A stretch of 64,000 nt of DNA from Pyropia yezoensis (Eukaryota > Rhodophyta > Bangiophyceae > Bangiales > Bangiaceae). Below, one piece after another: positions 18,412 through 30,900 of this stretch. Made by a program: the position numbers and the translations under genes. The stretch covers positions 22,779,554 through 22,843,553 of the forward strand of contig CM020619.1 of NCBI GenBank assembly GCA_009829735.1, in the 5' to 3' direction. Numbering within the stretch: position 1 is the stretch's first letter; each line of letters opens with the position of its first letter. The notes beneath the pieces were generated by a model. That model was not told the origin of the DNA. It worked only from the letters and a program-made list of their open reading frames with translations, and did not search any database.

Positions 18412-20358
18412 ATGGCTAGTTCGGACCCCCCGTCGTCCGGGGAGTACACGGGTGACGCACGTACTTCAGTGCCTTTGAATACTGGTGAGACACAGGTGGG
18501 TTTACCTGGGGTCGCAGAGGGACTAGAGGTCCCTCAAGCCAGCAGGACTGGAAGTACGGGCGGGCAACAGGCCACCCCGACTCAGTCGGGAGTTCACTCG
18601 GGTGACACTTCTGATGTGGGTGGGCCGAAGTCTGGCCACTGCGTGGTGTACTCAACGGGAACGTCCCAAGGGGTGAGGACTGTCCCCGCGGGTTCCACTC
18701 GGGTTGGAGCCAACTTTGGCTTGGAGCCGTCGCCAACTAGGCTTTCGGAGGACGGCGGACCTCCGTTGGTCGGCGATGGGCTCGCGCCCATGCCCCCGGT
18801 TGAGACCCCTGAGGAACGTGGTTACCCCTCAGGTGGACTCCCGGAGGCGGACCGAGACTCAACTGGAGTCGTCAATCCACTCCTCGCGGAAACTGTCCGT
18901 CGGGAGGCGACCAATGTGTTGCGGCAGACTTTGCCGGACCTGGTAGTCACGATGACGAATACTATTCTGAATCAGATTGTGGCGAGTTTGCCAGATGGCC
19001 TTAATGTCCAAACCGGATTGGGGCTTTCGAGCCCGCAGGCGCAGGGGGAATCCCCCCTTACGCCTATCTCTGGTCGCCCCGAACTGGGGGCGACACCTGT
19101 GACTCCCAACGAGGGAGCCACACCATACTCGGTGGGGCGTACGCCCTTCACGGGGGAGTTCCCCCCGGAAACGCCGGCGGCTACACCAAGCGCGCCGCGC
19201 CGGACTACAGGCACTGAGAGTGAACTTACCCCAGTGCCACAGCGGCTGTTCCCTCAACGTGAGGTGCCGCCCAAGATCCAGGTAGCCAACCCGGTCTACC
19301 AGAGGATCTTTGACTGTAAGACCTACGCCCTCCACAACAAGTCGGTGGCGTATGGTCCTGACCAGGCCCGAGCCATGGGCCGTGCAAAGAAGAATGCACT
19401 TCATTCTTTTGGGCAAAAAGCGGAGTGGGACGGAACTCCCCCCCTCCGTGTCTTTGAGTTCCTACGTCGTTTCACAAAAGCCTGTGACGACAATGCCATA
19501 AGTGAAGGCATGGCTTTTTACATGCTCCAGGAGTTTACGAAGGGCGACCTACGGACAGAACTTATGTCCGTCATGCCCAGCTCCTCAAGTGGAGGCGCTG
19601 GGGAGGTGACGTCCTATTTGGAGCTCGTCAACTGGTTGTTGAGAGCCATGGTTGATGAGGCAGCGTTGGCTTCTCAAGTCGAGGAGTTTACGCAAGCCCA
19701 TCAGGAAGAGGCGGAGGACGAGTTGTCTTTGGCGGAGCGAGTCCGTAAGCTCAACAATCTTTGTGGGTTTCTTCATCCACAAGCTGTGGTGAAGAGTCGG
19801 TTTGTGGAGGGACTCCATTGGTCAGTCCGGATGGAGACCCGGGAGCATAACACTGCCCGGGCGACCCTGGCCGAGTTGGCCAGGTTCGCCTATCGCAGAG
19901 GCGAGGCCTACCGCAAGTTGCGGGAGGAACAACGCCAGGAGCGTCAGGCCAAGTTGGCCAAGGAACGTCAGGAGGCGCGCCAGGCCAGAGAGTTGAGAGA
20001 GGCACGCCGAATCCGCAAGGAGAGGGTGGTAGCTGCCGTGGGAACTTCCCAGGGTATCCCTTCGTCTTCCCCAGTTGGGAAGACCCCTCCCGGAACGGAC
20101 CATCGGTGTTGGAACTGCAACTCCGATGGTCACTGGGCATATGATTGCCCCAAGTTGAGTAAACGCATCCAACAACTTGTTAGGAATGCGAGTAAAAAGT
20201 CGGCTACGAACGAAGTACGTTCACGCCGCGAGGGTGAGTCTCGACCGGTCGTTGCGGTCGCCACACCCTCGGCGGAGGAGGCGGACACGTCGTCCTCGGA
20301 CTCGTCGTCTTCCTCCCCGCCCTCAGATTGGGACGCCAAGTCGGCGGGAAACGAATGA
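18412..20358 (+). CDS. gag: Gag of family A copy 2
   Basis: The protein is 648 aa from ATG 18412 (MASSDPPSSG). The first ~300 residues are Gly/Pro/Thr-rich and probably disordered. Residues about 330-470 form a helical capsid-like region (WDGTPPLRVFEFLRRF, MAFYMLQEFTKGDLRTEL), as in retrotransposon gag domains. A charged coiled-coil stretch follows (REEQRQERQAKLAKERQEAR). There is one CCHC zinc knuckle, CWNCNSDGHWAYDC, at about residues 566-579. The C-terminus is acidic and Ser-rich. It forms the virus-like particle and packages element RNA. The stop TGA overlaps the pol ATG (ATGA, 20355-20358). The frame is intact, unlike pol. Confidence 0.92.
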   Translation: MASSDPPSSGEYTGDARTSVPLNTGETQVGLPGVAEGLEVPQASRTGSTGGQQATPTQSGVHSGDTSDVGGPKSGHCVVYSTGTSQGVRTVPAGSTRVGANFGLEPSPTRLSEDGGPPLVGDGLAPMPPVETPEERGYPSGGLPEADRDSTGVVNPLLAETVRREATNVLRQTLPDLVVTMTNTILNQIVASLPDGLNVQTGLGLSSPQAQGESPLTPISGRPELGATPVTPNEGATPYSVGRTPFTGEFPPETPAATPSAPRRTTGTESELTPVPQRLFPQREVPPKIQVANPVYQRIFDCKTYALHNKSVAYGPDQARAMGRAKKNALHSFGQKAEWDGTPPLRVFEFLRRFTKACDDNAISEGMAFYMLQEFTKGDLRTELMSVMPSSSSGGAGEVTSYLELVNWLLRAMVDEAALASQVEEFTQAHQEEAEDELSLAERVRKLNNLCGFLHPQAVVKSRFVEGLHWSVRMETREHNTARATLAELARFAYRRGEAYRKLREEQRQERQAKLAKERQEARQARELREARRIRKERVVAAVGTSQGIPSSSPVGKTPPGTDHRCWNCNSDGHWAYDCPKLSKRIQQLVRNASKKSATNEVRSRREGESRPVVAVATPSAEEADTSSSDSSSSSPPSDWDAKSAGNE

Positions 20359-23300
20359 CCGTTGGGGCTGGTCGTCCGAAGCTCACAACGGCAGCCTCGG
20401 CCAAGTGGGCCAGGAGGACGAACCAACCGTGCCGGATACTGCGGCGACCTAAGGGAGTCCGCCCACCTCGGGTAGGACTCCCCAAGAACGTAAACCCACG
20501 TCGGGTCATCGCGGTGCTGACGGGTGAGAACTTCCAGGTGGCTGGACGGGTGCAACTTGCCCCCGGCCGTGCATGCTGTACCCGTATCGTACTTGATACC
20601 GGGTCAGGAGCCTCCTTGATACGCAAGTCGCTATTACCAAAGGAGGTGAAGCTCCAACGCTGGAGGTCCAAAGCTGACCATATGATTGACATCAATGGTG
20701 GGGTACTTCCCATCGTTGGTGCCGTGACCCTACCAACTAGGTTGGGGACCCATGAGGTCGACGTGACCTATGGCGTAGTTGAGAATATATCGGTACCCCT
20801 GCTTCTGGGTACCCCTTATGTTGTTACACAAGTGCCTTTGATTTGTGGCCCTGAGTACTGGGTCAAGTTGATGAATGGGGAGACTATCCCCATCCTTGGT
20901 AAGGGAAAGTCTGTGGCTCCTGTGACAGTCTCACAGTCGAAGCCTGTTTGTTCGGTGAGGGAAGGGTTTACTGCTACCCTGCGTTTAGCCCGCAAAGTCA
21001 CGTTGCCCCCCAACTCGGTGGCGCACGTTGATGTTGTAACTGATTTTACGGGGAACGGGTTGGTGCACCCTCACCCCCGTCTTGCTCGCAAGCACCAAGT
21101 GCATGTTGCCCTTGGCACGATGGACTCCAAAGCCGGAGTCCCGTGGAGGATCCAGGTGATGAACTTGAGCCCGACGCCCAAGTACTTCAAGTCGGGAGCC
21201 AAGTTCGGCTATATCGACCAACACGAGGGACCGGTAGTAGCGGTCACCCTCAACGCGGGCGCAAGTAGCGACCCGAAGTCCGGAAAGGAGAAGCATCAAG
21301 CCAAGTCGGTCGCCTCTCCTCGACCCCATGTGAACATGGAGGGTGTCCCCCCCAGGTTGAGGGTTCAAGTTGAACGCCTCTTGGACCAATATCACAAGTT
21401 GTGGGATGGTCAATTGGGACTCATGAGAGCCACCCAACACCGGATCGAGTTGAAGCCCGGTGCACCCCCTATACGCCAACAACCGTATAGGGGAGGACCT
21501 CGTTCAAGGGCCCTCGTTAAGGAGCAAGTTGCTCGCATGGAGGCCCTCGATGTGATCGAGGCCAGCAACGCCGAGTGGGCGAGTCCGGTGGTTATCGTCC
21601 CCAAAGTTGATGGGACCCCCCGGTTTTGTATCGACTACCGTAAGCTCAACGAGAGCACGGTGAAGGACAGTTATCCCCTACCTAGGATGGATGACTGTCT
21701 GGACTCTCTGGGGGAGGCAAACGTGTTCTCTACCCTGGACTGTAACGCGGGGTACTGGCAAATTCCCATTGCCCCGGAGGACAGGCATAAAACTACCTTT
21801 ACCTGTCACTGTGGTACCTACCAGTGCAAGCGCCTACCGTTTGGTCTGTGTAACGCGCCGGCAACTTTCCAGCGCGCTATGGACATGATTCTGGCCGGAG
21901 TACGGTGGCAGATCTGTCTTGTGTACCTAGACGATATCATTGTGTTCTCCCGAAGTCCGGAGGAACACATTGGCCATCTTGGCCAGGTGTTCAAGCTACT
22001 TGCTGACGCCGGCGTGTCACTGAAGGCGAGCAAGTGCCACCTCTTTACTCAGGAGGTGGAATAGTTGGGACATGTTGTCCGTCCGGGGCGCCTCAGTGTC
22101 AACGAGAAGAACTTGAGAGCCATATGTAAGGCTCAGTACCCCCGGATCCAGACCCAGATGAGGAGCTTCCTCGGGATGTGTAACGTGTACCGACGTTTCA
22201 CCAAGGGCTTCGCCAAGGTGGCGAAGCCGTTGAATGAGCTAGTGAGCTCAACGCTACCGAAGAACCTGCCTCCCCCAAGTCGGGTGGAGTAGGAATCCTT
22301 TGAGACTCTTCGGGACCTTCTGCTGAAGCCCCCCATCTTGGCTATTCCTGGGTTGGGAGGCCACTACATCCTGGATGTGGACGCTAGCTACGACCAACTT
22401 GGTTGTGTGTTGCTTCAGCAGCAGCCGGACAAGGAGTACTTGCCGGTGGGATACTTTAGTAAGGGGCTGAACTCGGCCGAGAAGAACTACGGAGTCACCG
22501 AGTTGGAAGGACTCGCAGTGGTGTGGGCGGTGACGTCACTTCGTCACTACCTGGAGGGTGAGAAGTTCCTCATCCGCTGTGACCACCGCGCGTTGCAGTT
22601 CATCTTTAAGACGGACTGTACGAACACTCGTCTCAACCGGTGGAGGGTGCGACTGGCACCCTTCAACTTTGACATTGAGTACCGACCTGGCAGGCAACAT
22701 GCCCTTGCCGACGGCCTCTCCCGGGTACCTACCGAGGGGCTGGACACTAACCCAGTCGATGAGGACATCCCCATCGTGGGGGTTGTCACGCGCTCGGGTC
22801 AGGCGTTGAACCCCGAGGCGCCAGGGAACAAGAAGTACTTGCCCCTGTCCCTGGACGAGGTGGTGAAGGCCCAGGCCGAGGATCCCTTCTGCAAGTCGCA
22901 GAGGGATATACTGGATACAGTGGTAGAGACGCGTTTCTTTCTGGGAGACGATGGCCTCCTCATGAGGAGGGGGGTATTCCAGGGGACCGAACAACTTGTC
23001 GTCCTTGCATCCCTCAAGGACAGTATCCTTGAGAGGGAGCACAACGCTCCCACGGGTGGACACCTGGGGTCTAGTAAACTGTACCAGACCCTGAGGACCA
23101 GGTACTACTGGCCGTCCGTGGTGGTGGACATCTACAGTTGGGTGGCTGCCTGCACAAGTTGTGCACAGAACCGTCTGATGGAACGGCGGCCTACTACGGC
23201 TATGTTATTGTTCCCGGCCAAGGAGCCCTTCGCCGCGTTGGCGATGGACATCCTTGGGCCACTGCCAGTGACCGAGGAGGGCAACCAGTACCTCCTGGTC

Positions 23301-24338
23301 ATCTGTGACCGCTTCACGAAACTTACGCGAGCGATCCCACTGGCGGAGATCACGGCCATGTTGGTCGTGTCAGCCTTCCTAGATCACTGGGTTGCCGCGT
23401 ATGGCATCCCAGATAGTACACTATCGGACAATGGACCGCAATTTGCGTCTGTACTGTTTCAGGGAGTGCTGGATATGTTGGGGGTTAAGGCAAACTATGC
23501 CACCCCCTACCACCCACAAACTAATGGGCAGGTGGAGCGCTTCAACAAAACTATTGTTAGGCAGCTGCGCCACTATGTGAGTGAGCACGTGAAGACGTGG
23601 GACCAATACATTTCTATCCTTACTACTGCCTACAATTCGCAGGTTCACTCATCTACAGGGGAAGTACCCCTCGCTTTTGTGACCCCCCGTCGCGTGCGGT
23701 CTATTGCCGTGCGGCGGTCGCTCCCAACTAGGGAGGATGGTGGCAGTACGCCTACTCCTACTGAGAGTAAGGCGGAGTTCGCCGCTAGGCTTAAAAACCT
23801 CATCCCTAAAGTCAGGGCTGAGATGGACAAAGCACAAAAGCGCTACAAGCGTACCTTTGACAAAAAGGTGCGCAATGCTAAGCACGTCCCCGAGCAGGGT
23901 GACTGGGTGCTGGTACACTCGCACACCCCAACTGGGGGTAAGCTGGTATTCCAGACGAAGGGACCGTACCAGGTCCTTCGTACTGATGGGCGGCGCTTCA
24001 CCATCGAAAGTGACGATGGGGTCCGCACAGTGAACGGACAGGACGTGGTCAAAGTTGCACCACCGCCTGCAGGCGACCCAGCTTGGGCGCGTGCGTTGGA
24101 ATCGTGGCGCCTCCCCTCACTGCCTGCGGCCAAACAGGGCCCACAGGAGTACGTGTTCGATAAGTTCATCGACCACGGATGGGATGAAGACACTGACCGC
24201 CTCATGTTGAGGGTGCGTTGGTTTGGCTACAAAGCCAAGGATGATACGTGGGAGTATGTGGAGGACCTTCCCGCTGAGAAGTTCCGGGCGTACTGTGCCC
24301 GGAATGAGATAGACCCTAACAGCCCTCCCTCAACGTGA
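20355..24338 (+). pseudogene. pol: Pol polyprotein of family A copy 2, two in-frame stops
   Basis: It spans 1,328 codons from the ATG overlapping the gag stop (MTVGAGRPKL). Domains: aspartic protease (LDTGSGASLI near residue 80, LLLGTP near 150); reverse transcriptase (YLDD near 524); RNase H (DVDASYDQ, TELEGLAVVWA, CDHRAL, ADGLSR; about 670-800); integrase HHCC finger (about 895-950); DD35E core with exactly 35 residues between the second Asp (SDNGPQF) and Glu (QVERFN); and a chromodomain at about 1265-1320 (RVRWFGYKAKDDTWEYVEDL). Stops are TAG at 22062-22064 (Tyr codon in copies 1 and 3) and TAG at 22290-22292, which copy 3 shares. All catalytic residues that I can check are present. It lies in the -1 frame relative to gag. 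Confidence 0.95.
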
Positions 24339-24449
24339 GGGAAGGCCGAGCAACAGTGCCAAGAGAGTGCTTCAAGTCGAAGTGGTACGCAGAGTGGCTT
24401 TTAACTACAGCCCTAACCCTCACACTCTCACAACAAAGGCAGCTGCCAA

Positions 24450-26093
24450 CTAGGCACGCATGCTAGACTCTCCCACTCCACGGCCCTCGCCCTCACGTGG
24501 AGGCGAGCGGCGAGACCCACGCCGATAACGGTCTCCACTCGTTGGAGGGGGCGGCGGCTCCAAGTCGGAACCGTCGCGCCCCTCACGGTCGCGCAAGTGG
24601 CGCCGACCGTGGCCACTCTTCTGCCAGGTCTTGCGCGCAAGTTTGCGACGCAGACGCTGGACAGACTCCGTCTCCGACGGGGTAGAGGACTCCGAAACGG
24701 AGTAAGACAACTCGTCTTCCGATACGGAAGGAGAGCGCCGAGAGTGTCGGCGACGACGGCGAGGAGGCGAGTATGCCCGGCTCGCGCGACGTTTGCCACG
24801 CCCAAGTGGGGCTGGCTGGGGCATAATAGCCCCAATGCGAGCCAACTCGGCTGTCATAAACTCCGCCACCGACTCGCAACTCGCGGTCGCCACTGCAGTA
24901 CGAACGCGCTCCTCAAGTTGAGGAGTCTCGGAACTCTGTAGGGTTGCGGTCGACGCGGCCAACCAGGAAATGGTGCGCACCAACGTGGTGATCATCATCT
25001 CTGAGGTTAGAGGCGTGGGCGGCAACACCAACTTGGGGTATACCGTCAGGAGGGTGGCCCCCAAGTTGGGGGACACCGGGGTGGAAGACTCCACGGCCAC
25101 GCTGATCGGAAAGTTCCCGTGAGGTTGGAAAGGAACAGGAGGAATCGGAGGGGCCCGCCGAGGTGGCGGTACCCGGGTGTAACTGCGACCCCGACTTGGG
25201 GCCCCCGCAGTGGGTTGAGTCATATGGTCATCATAGGACGGCACGGCCGTAACTATGGGCTTGTCCGGGGGTGGCGCAGTGTGGCGACCCACCCCCGGGG
25301 CATACGGGTAGTCCCCGATGCCCAACCCCTCTCGTAGGACCACACGGCCGTCGTGAAGTTCACGAGCGACCCACACGAACTGGCGAAGTGCGCCATCGTC
25401 CTTGGGCCCACGAGTGGGGCGGCGCAACTTGTGCTCAATGCTCTCCCACTCGATAAACTTATGGAGCCGGAGCATCTCCTCAAGTAGAGTGAGTTGTCCT
25501 GATGAGCACCCCTCAGCAACTAGCTGAGGGGTGAGCTGTTCCAAACCTTGGATGAGCCGGAGGGGGAGATGCCAGAGCATCCCCCGCCGCTGAACACAGG
25601 ACACCCAGGTCGACATGACCTCGAGGAGCCACTGGGTGGCCAACATGGCCCACACCAGGTGATCAGGGGCAGCCGTCAACATGACGGAGCCGAAGTGGTC
25701 AAGCAACCGTGGCAACAACGCCGGGAACCTGTAGGGGACCTCAACTTGAGGCCACCACTCGGGCTTCTTCGGATAGTACTGCTCCTTACTGGCAGCAGAC
25801 TGTTGAGGAAACTCAAGTTGAGCCGAGGTCACCAAGTAGGGACCTCGCCGAAAGTCTTTCTCCATCCGCACATCAAAGTGATGAGTGTGCGGATCGGCCT
25901 CGTGGAGGTACGGTGGGCGAGTTGCCACAGCGGTCCCACGTGAAGGTCGGCAAGTCGCCGGACCCGGGATAGTTCCCCCCGCGGTCCACCATGGCCTTGG
26001 CCCGCTGAACGTCCTCAACCTCCTCATCGTCCAGGAAGGCAAACTGGTCCGTCCTGAAGCCGGCAGGGAACCCGACCCTACGGGGATACTTCT
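24450..26093 (-). pseudogene. Antisense ORF of copy 2, first representation (cut by gap)
   Basis: This is the C-terminal ~500 codons of the aORF, identical to 32031-33674 except for three one-base homopolymer differences between 25929 and 25985 that break the frame just before the N run. These sit at the edge of a contig and are probably low-quality consensus, not real mutations. The 5' end is lost in the gap. Confidence 0.85.
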
Positions 26094-26593
26094 NNNNNNN
26101 NNNNNNNNNNNNNNNNNNNNNNNNNNNNNNNNNNNNNNNNNNNNNNNNNNNNNNNNNNNNNNNNNNNNNNNNNNNNNNNNNNNNNNNNNNNNNNNNNNNN
26201 NNNNNNNNNNNNNNNNNNNNNNNNNNNNNNNNNNNNNNNNNNNNNNNNNNNNNNNNNNNNNNNNNNNNNNNNNNNNNNNNNNNNNNNNNNNNNNNNNNNN
26301 NNNNNNNNNNNNNNNNNNNNNNNNNNNNNNNNNNNNNNNNNNNNNNNNNNNNNNNNNNNNNNNNNNNNNNNNNNNNNNNNNNNNNNNNNNNNNNNNNNNN
26401 NNNNNNNNNNNNNNNNNNNNNNNNNNNNNNNNNNNNNNNNNNNNNNNNNNNNNNNNNNNNNNNNNNNNNNNNNNNNNNNNNNNNNNNNNNNNNNNNNNNN
26501 NNNNNNNNNNNNNNNNNNNNNNNNNNNNNNNNNNNNNNNNNNNNNNNNNNNNNNNNNNNNNNNNNNNNNNNNNNNNNNNNNNNNNNNNNNNNN
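26094..26593. other. Assembly gap of exactly 500 N
   Basis: The round length marks an unsized scaffold gap. Because the sequence on its right repeats what lies 7.1 kb to its left, the true gap is probably negative (overlapping contigs). No biology should be inferred across it. Confidence 0.98.
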
Positions 26594-27938
26594 ATTGGGG
26601 CTTTCGAGCCCGCAGGCGCAGGGGGAATCCCCCCTTACGCCTATCTCTGGTCGCCCCGAACTGGGGGCGACACCTGTGACTCCCAACGAGGGAGCCACAC
26701 CATACTCGGTGGGGCGTACGCCCTTCACGGGGGAGTTCCCCCGGAAACGCCGGCGGCTACACCAAGCGCGCCGCGCCGGGACTACAGGCACTGAGAGTGA
26801 ACTTACCCCAGTGCCACAGCGGCTGTTCCCTCAACGTGAGGTGCGCCCAAGATCCAGGTAGCCAACCCGGTCTACCAGAGGATCTTTGACTGTAAGACCT
26901 ACGCCCTCCACAACAAGTCGGTGGCGTATGGTCCTGACCAGGCCCGAGCCATGGGCCGGTGCAAAGAAGAATGCACTTCATTCTTTTGGGCAAAAAAGCG
27001 GAGTGGGACGGAACTCCCCCCCCTCCGTGTCTTTTGAGTTCCTACGTCGTTTCACAAAAGCCTGTGACGACAATGCCATAAGTGAAGGCATGGCTTTTTA
27101 CATGCTCCAGGAGTTTACGAAGGGCGACCTACGGACAGAACTTATGTCCGTCATGCCCAGCTCCTCAAGTGGAGGCGCTGGGGAGGTGACGTCCTATTTG
27201 GAGCTCGTCAACTGGTTGTTGAGAGCCATGGTTGATGAGGCAGCGTTGGCTTCTCAAGTCGAGGAGTTTACGCAAGCCCATCAGGAAGAGGCGGAGGACG
27301 AGTTGTCTTTGGCGGAGCGAGTCCGTAAGCTCAACAATCTTTGTGGGTTTCTTCATCCACAAGCTGTGGTGAAGAGTCGGTTTGTGGAGGGACTCCATTG
27401 GTCAGTCCGGATGGAGACCCGGGAGCATAACACTGCCCGGGCGACCCTGGCCGAGTTGGCCAGGTTCGCCTATCGCAGAGGCGAGGCCTACCGCAAGTTG
27501 CGGGAGGAACAACGCCAGGAGCGTCAGGCCAAGTTGGCCAAGGAACGTCAGGAGGCGCGCCAGGCCAGAGAGTTGAGAGAGGCACGCCGAATCCGCAAGG
27601 AGAGGGTGGTAGCTGCCGTGGGAACTTCCCAGGGTATCCCTTCGTCTTCCCCAGTTGGGAAGACCCCTCCCGGAACGGACCATCGGTGTTGGAACTGCAA
27701 CTCCGATGGTCACTGGGCATATGATTGCCCCAAGTTGAGTAAACGCATCCAACAACTTGTTAGGAATGCGAGTAAAAAGTCGGCTACGAACGAAGTACGT
27801 TCACGCCGCGAGGGTGAGTCTCGACCGGTCGTTGCGGTCGCCACACCCTCGGCGGAGGAGGCGGACACGTCGTCCTCGGACTCGTCGTCTTCCTCCCCGC
27901 CCTCAGATTGGGACGCCAAGTCGGCGGGAAACGAATGA
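26594..27938 (+). pseudogene. gag: Gag of copy 2, second representation (5'-truncated, frameshifted near the gap)
   Basis: It corresponds to 19017-20358. Between 26744 and 27035 it has at least six single-base changes in runs (for example gccggg for gccgg, aaaaaa for aaaaa, cttttg for ctttg) that are absent from copy 3 and the first representation; beyond that it is identical and open through the CCHC knuckle to the TGA at 27936-27938. Read as contig-end sequence error. Confidence 0.85.
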
Positions 27939-30900
27939 CCGTTGGGGCTGGTCGTCCGAAGCTCACAACGGCAGCCTCGGCCAAGTGGGCCAGGAGGACG
28001 AACCAACCGTGCCGGATACTGCGGCGACCTAAGGGAGTCCGCCCACCTCGGGTAGGACTCCCCAAGAACGTAAACCCACGTCGGGTCATCGCGGTGCTGA
28101 CGGGTGAGAACTTCCAGGTGGCTGGACGGGTGCAACTTGCCCCCGGCCGTGCATGCTGTACCCGTATCGTACTTGATACCGGGTCAGGAGCCTCCTTGAT
28201 ACGCAAGTCGCTATTACCAAAGGAGGTGAAGCTCCAACGCTGGAGGTCCAAAGCTGACCATATGATTGACATCAATGGTGGGGTACTTCCCATCGTTGGT
28301 GCCGTGACCCTACCAACTAGGTTGGGGACCCATGAGGTCGACGTGACCTATGGCGTAGTTGAGAATATATCGGTACCCCTGCTTCTGGGTACCCCTTATG
28401 TTGTTACACAAGTGCCTTTGATTTGTGGCCCTGAGTACTGGGTCAAGTTGATGAATGGGGAGACTATCCCCATCCTTGGTAAGGGAAAGTCTGTGGCTCC
28501 TGTGACAGTCTCACAGTCGAAGCCTGTTTGTTCGGTGAGGGAAGGGTTTACTGCTACCCTGCGTTTAGCCCGCAAAGTCACGTTGCCCCCCAACTCGGTG
28601 GCGCACGTTGATGTTGTAACTGATTTTACGGGGAAACGGGTTGGTGCACCCTCACCCCCGTCTTGCTCGCAAGCACCAAGTGCATGTTGCCCTTGGCACG
28701 ATGGACTCCAAAGCCGGAGTCCCGTGGAGGATCCAGGTGATGAACTTGAGCCCGACGCCCAAGTACTTCAAGTCGGGAGCCAAGTTCGGCTATATCGACC
28801 AACACGAGGGACCGGTAGTAGCGGTCACCCTCAACGCGGGCGCAAGTAGCGACCCGAAGTCCGGAAAGGAGAAGCATCAAGCCAAGTCGGTCGCCTCTCC
28901 TCGACCCCATGTGAACATGGAGGGTGTCCCCCCCAGGTTGAGGGTTCAAGTTGAACGCCTCTTGGACCAATATCACAAGTTGTGGGATGGTCAATTGGGA
29001 CTCATGAGAGCCACCCAACACCGGATCGAGTTGAAGCCCGGTGCACCCCCTATACGCCAACAACCGTATAGGGGAGGACCTCGTTCAAGGGCCCTCGTTA
29101 AGGAGCAAGTTGCTCGCATGGAGGCCCTCGATGTGATCGAGGCCAGCAACGCCGAGTGGGCGAGTCCGGTGGTTATCGTCCCCAAAGTTGATGGGACCCC
29201 CCGGTTTTGTATCGACTACCGTAAGCTCAACGAGAGCACGGTGAAGGACAGTTATCCCCTACCTAGGATGGATGACTGTCTGGACTCTCTGGGGGAGGCA
29301 AACGTGTTCTCTACCCTGGACTGTAACGCGGGGTACTGGCAAATTCCCATTGCCCCGGAGGACAGGCATAAAACTACCTTTACCTGTCACTGTGGTACCT
29401 ACCAGTGCAAGCGCCTACCGTTTGGTCTGTGTAACGCGCCGGCAACTTTCCAGCGCGCTATGGACATGATTCTGGCCGGAGTACGGTGGCAGATCTGTCT
29501 TGTGTACCTAGACGATATCATTGTGTTCTCCCGAAGTCCGGAGGAACACATTGGCCATCTTGGCCAGGTGTTCAAGCTACTTGCTGACGCCGGCGTGTCA
29601 CTGAAGGCGAGCAAGTGCCACCTCTTTACTCAGGAGGTGGAATAGTTGGGACATGTTGTCCGTCCGGGGCGCCTCAGTGTCAACGAGAAGAACTTGAGAG
29701 CCATATGTAAGGCTCAGTACCCCCGGATCCAGACCCAGATGAGGAGCTTCCTCGGGATGTGTAACGTGTACCGACGTTTCACCAAGGGCTTCGCCAAGGT
29801 GGCGAAGCCGTTGAATGAGCTAGTGAGCTCAACGCTACCGAAGAACCTGCCTCCCCCAAGTCGGGTGGAGTAGGAATCCTTTGAGACTCTTCGGGACCTT
29901 CTGCTGAAGCCCCCCATCTTGGCTATTCCTGGGTTGGGAGGCCACTACATCCTGGATGTGGACGCTAGCTACGACCAACTTGGTTGTGTGTTGCTTCAGC
30001 AGCAGCCGGACAAGGAGTACTTGCCGGTGGGATACTTTAGTAAGGGGCTGAACTCGGCCGAGAAGAACTACGGAGTCACCGAGTTGGAAGGACTCGCAGT
30101 GGTGTGGGCGGTGACGTCACTTCGTCACTACCTGGAGGGTGAGAAGTTCCTCATCCGCTGTGACCACCGCGCGTTGCAGTTCATCTTTAAGACGGACTGT
30201 ACGAACACTCGTCTCAACCGGTGGAGGGTGCGACTGGCACCCTTCAACTTTGACATTGAGTACCGACCTGGCAGGCAACATGCCCTTGCCGACGGCCTCT
30301 CCCGGGTACCTACCGAGGGGCTGGACACTAACCCAGTCGATGAGGACATCCCCATCGTGGGGGTTGTCACGCGCTCGGGTCAGGCGTTGAACCCCGAGGC
30401 GCCAGGGAACAAGAAGTACTTGCCCCTGTCCCTGGACGAGGTGGTGAAGGCCCAGGCCGAGGATCCCTTCTGCAAGTCGCAGAGGGATATACTGGATACA
30501 GTGGTAGAGACGCGTTTCTTTCTGGGAGACGATGGCCTCCTCATGAGGAGGGGGGTATTCCAGGGGACCGAACAACTTGTCGTCCTTGCATCCCTCAAGG
30601 ACAGTATCCTTGAGAGGGAGCACAACGCTCCCACGGGTGGACACCTGGGGTCTAGTAAACTGTACCAGACCCTGAGGACCAGGTACTACTGGCCGTCCGT
30701 GGTGGTGGACATCTACAGTTGGGTGGCTGCCTGCACAAGTTGTGCACAGAACCGTCTGATGGAACGGCGGCCTACTACGGCTATGTTATTGTTCCCGGCC
30801 AAGGAGCCCTTCGCCGCGTTGGCGATGGACATCCTTGGGCCACTGCCAGTGACCGAGGAGGGCAACCAGTACCTCCTGGTCATCTGTGACCGCTTCACGA

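Noticed and set aside
26094..26593. Open frames running through the N block
   Set aside because: Unknown bases give no stops; such frames have no meaning.
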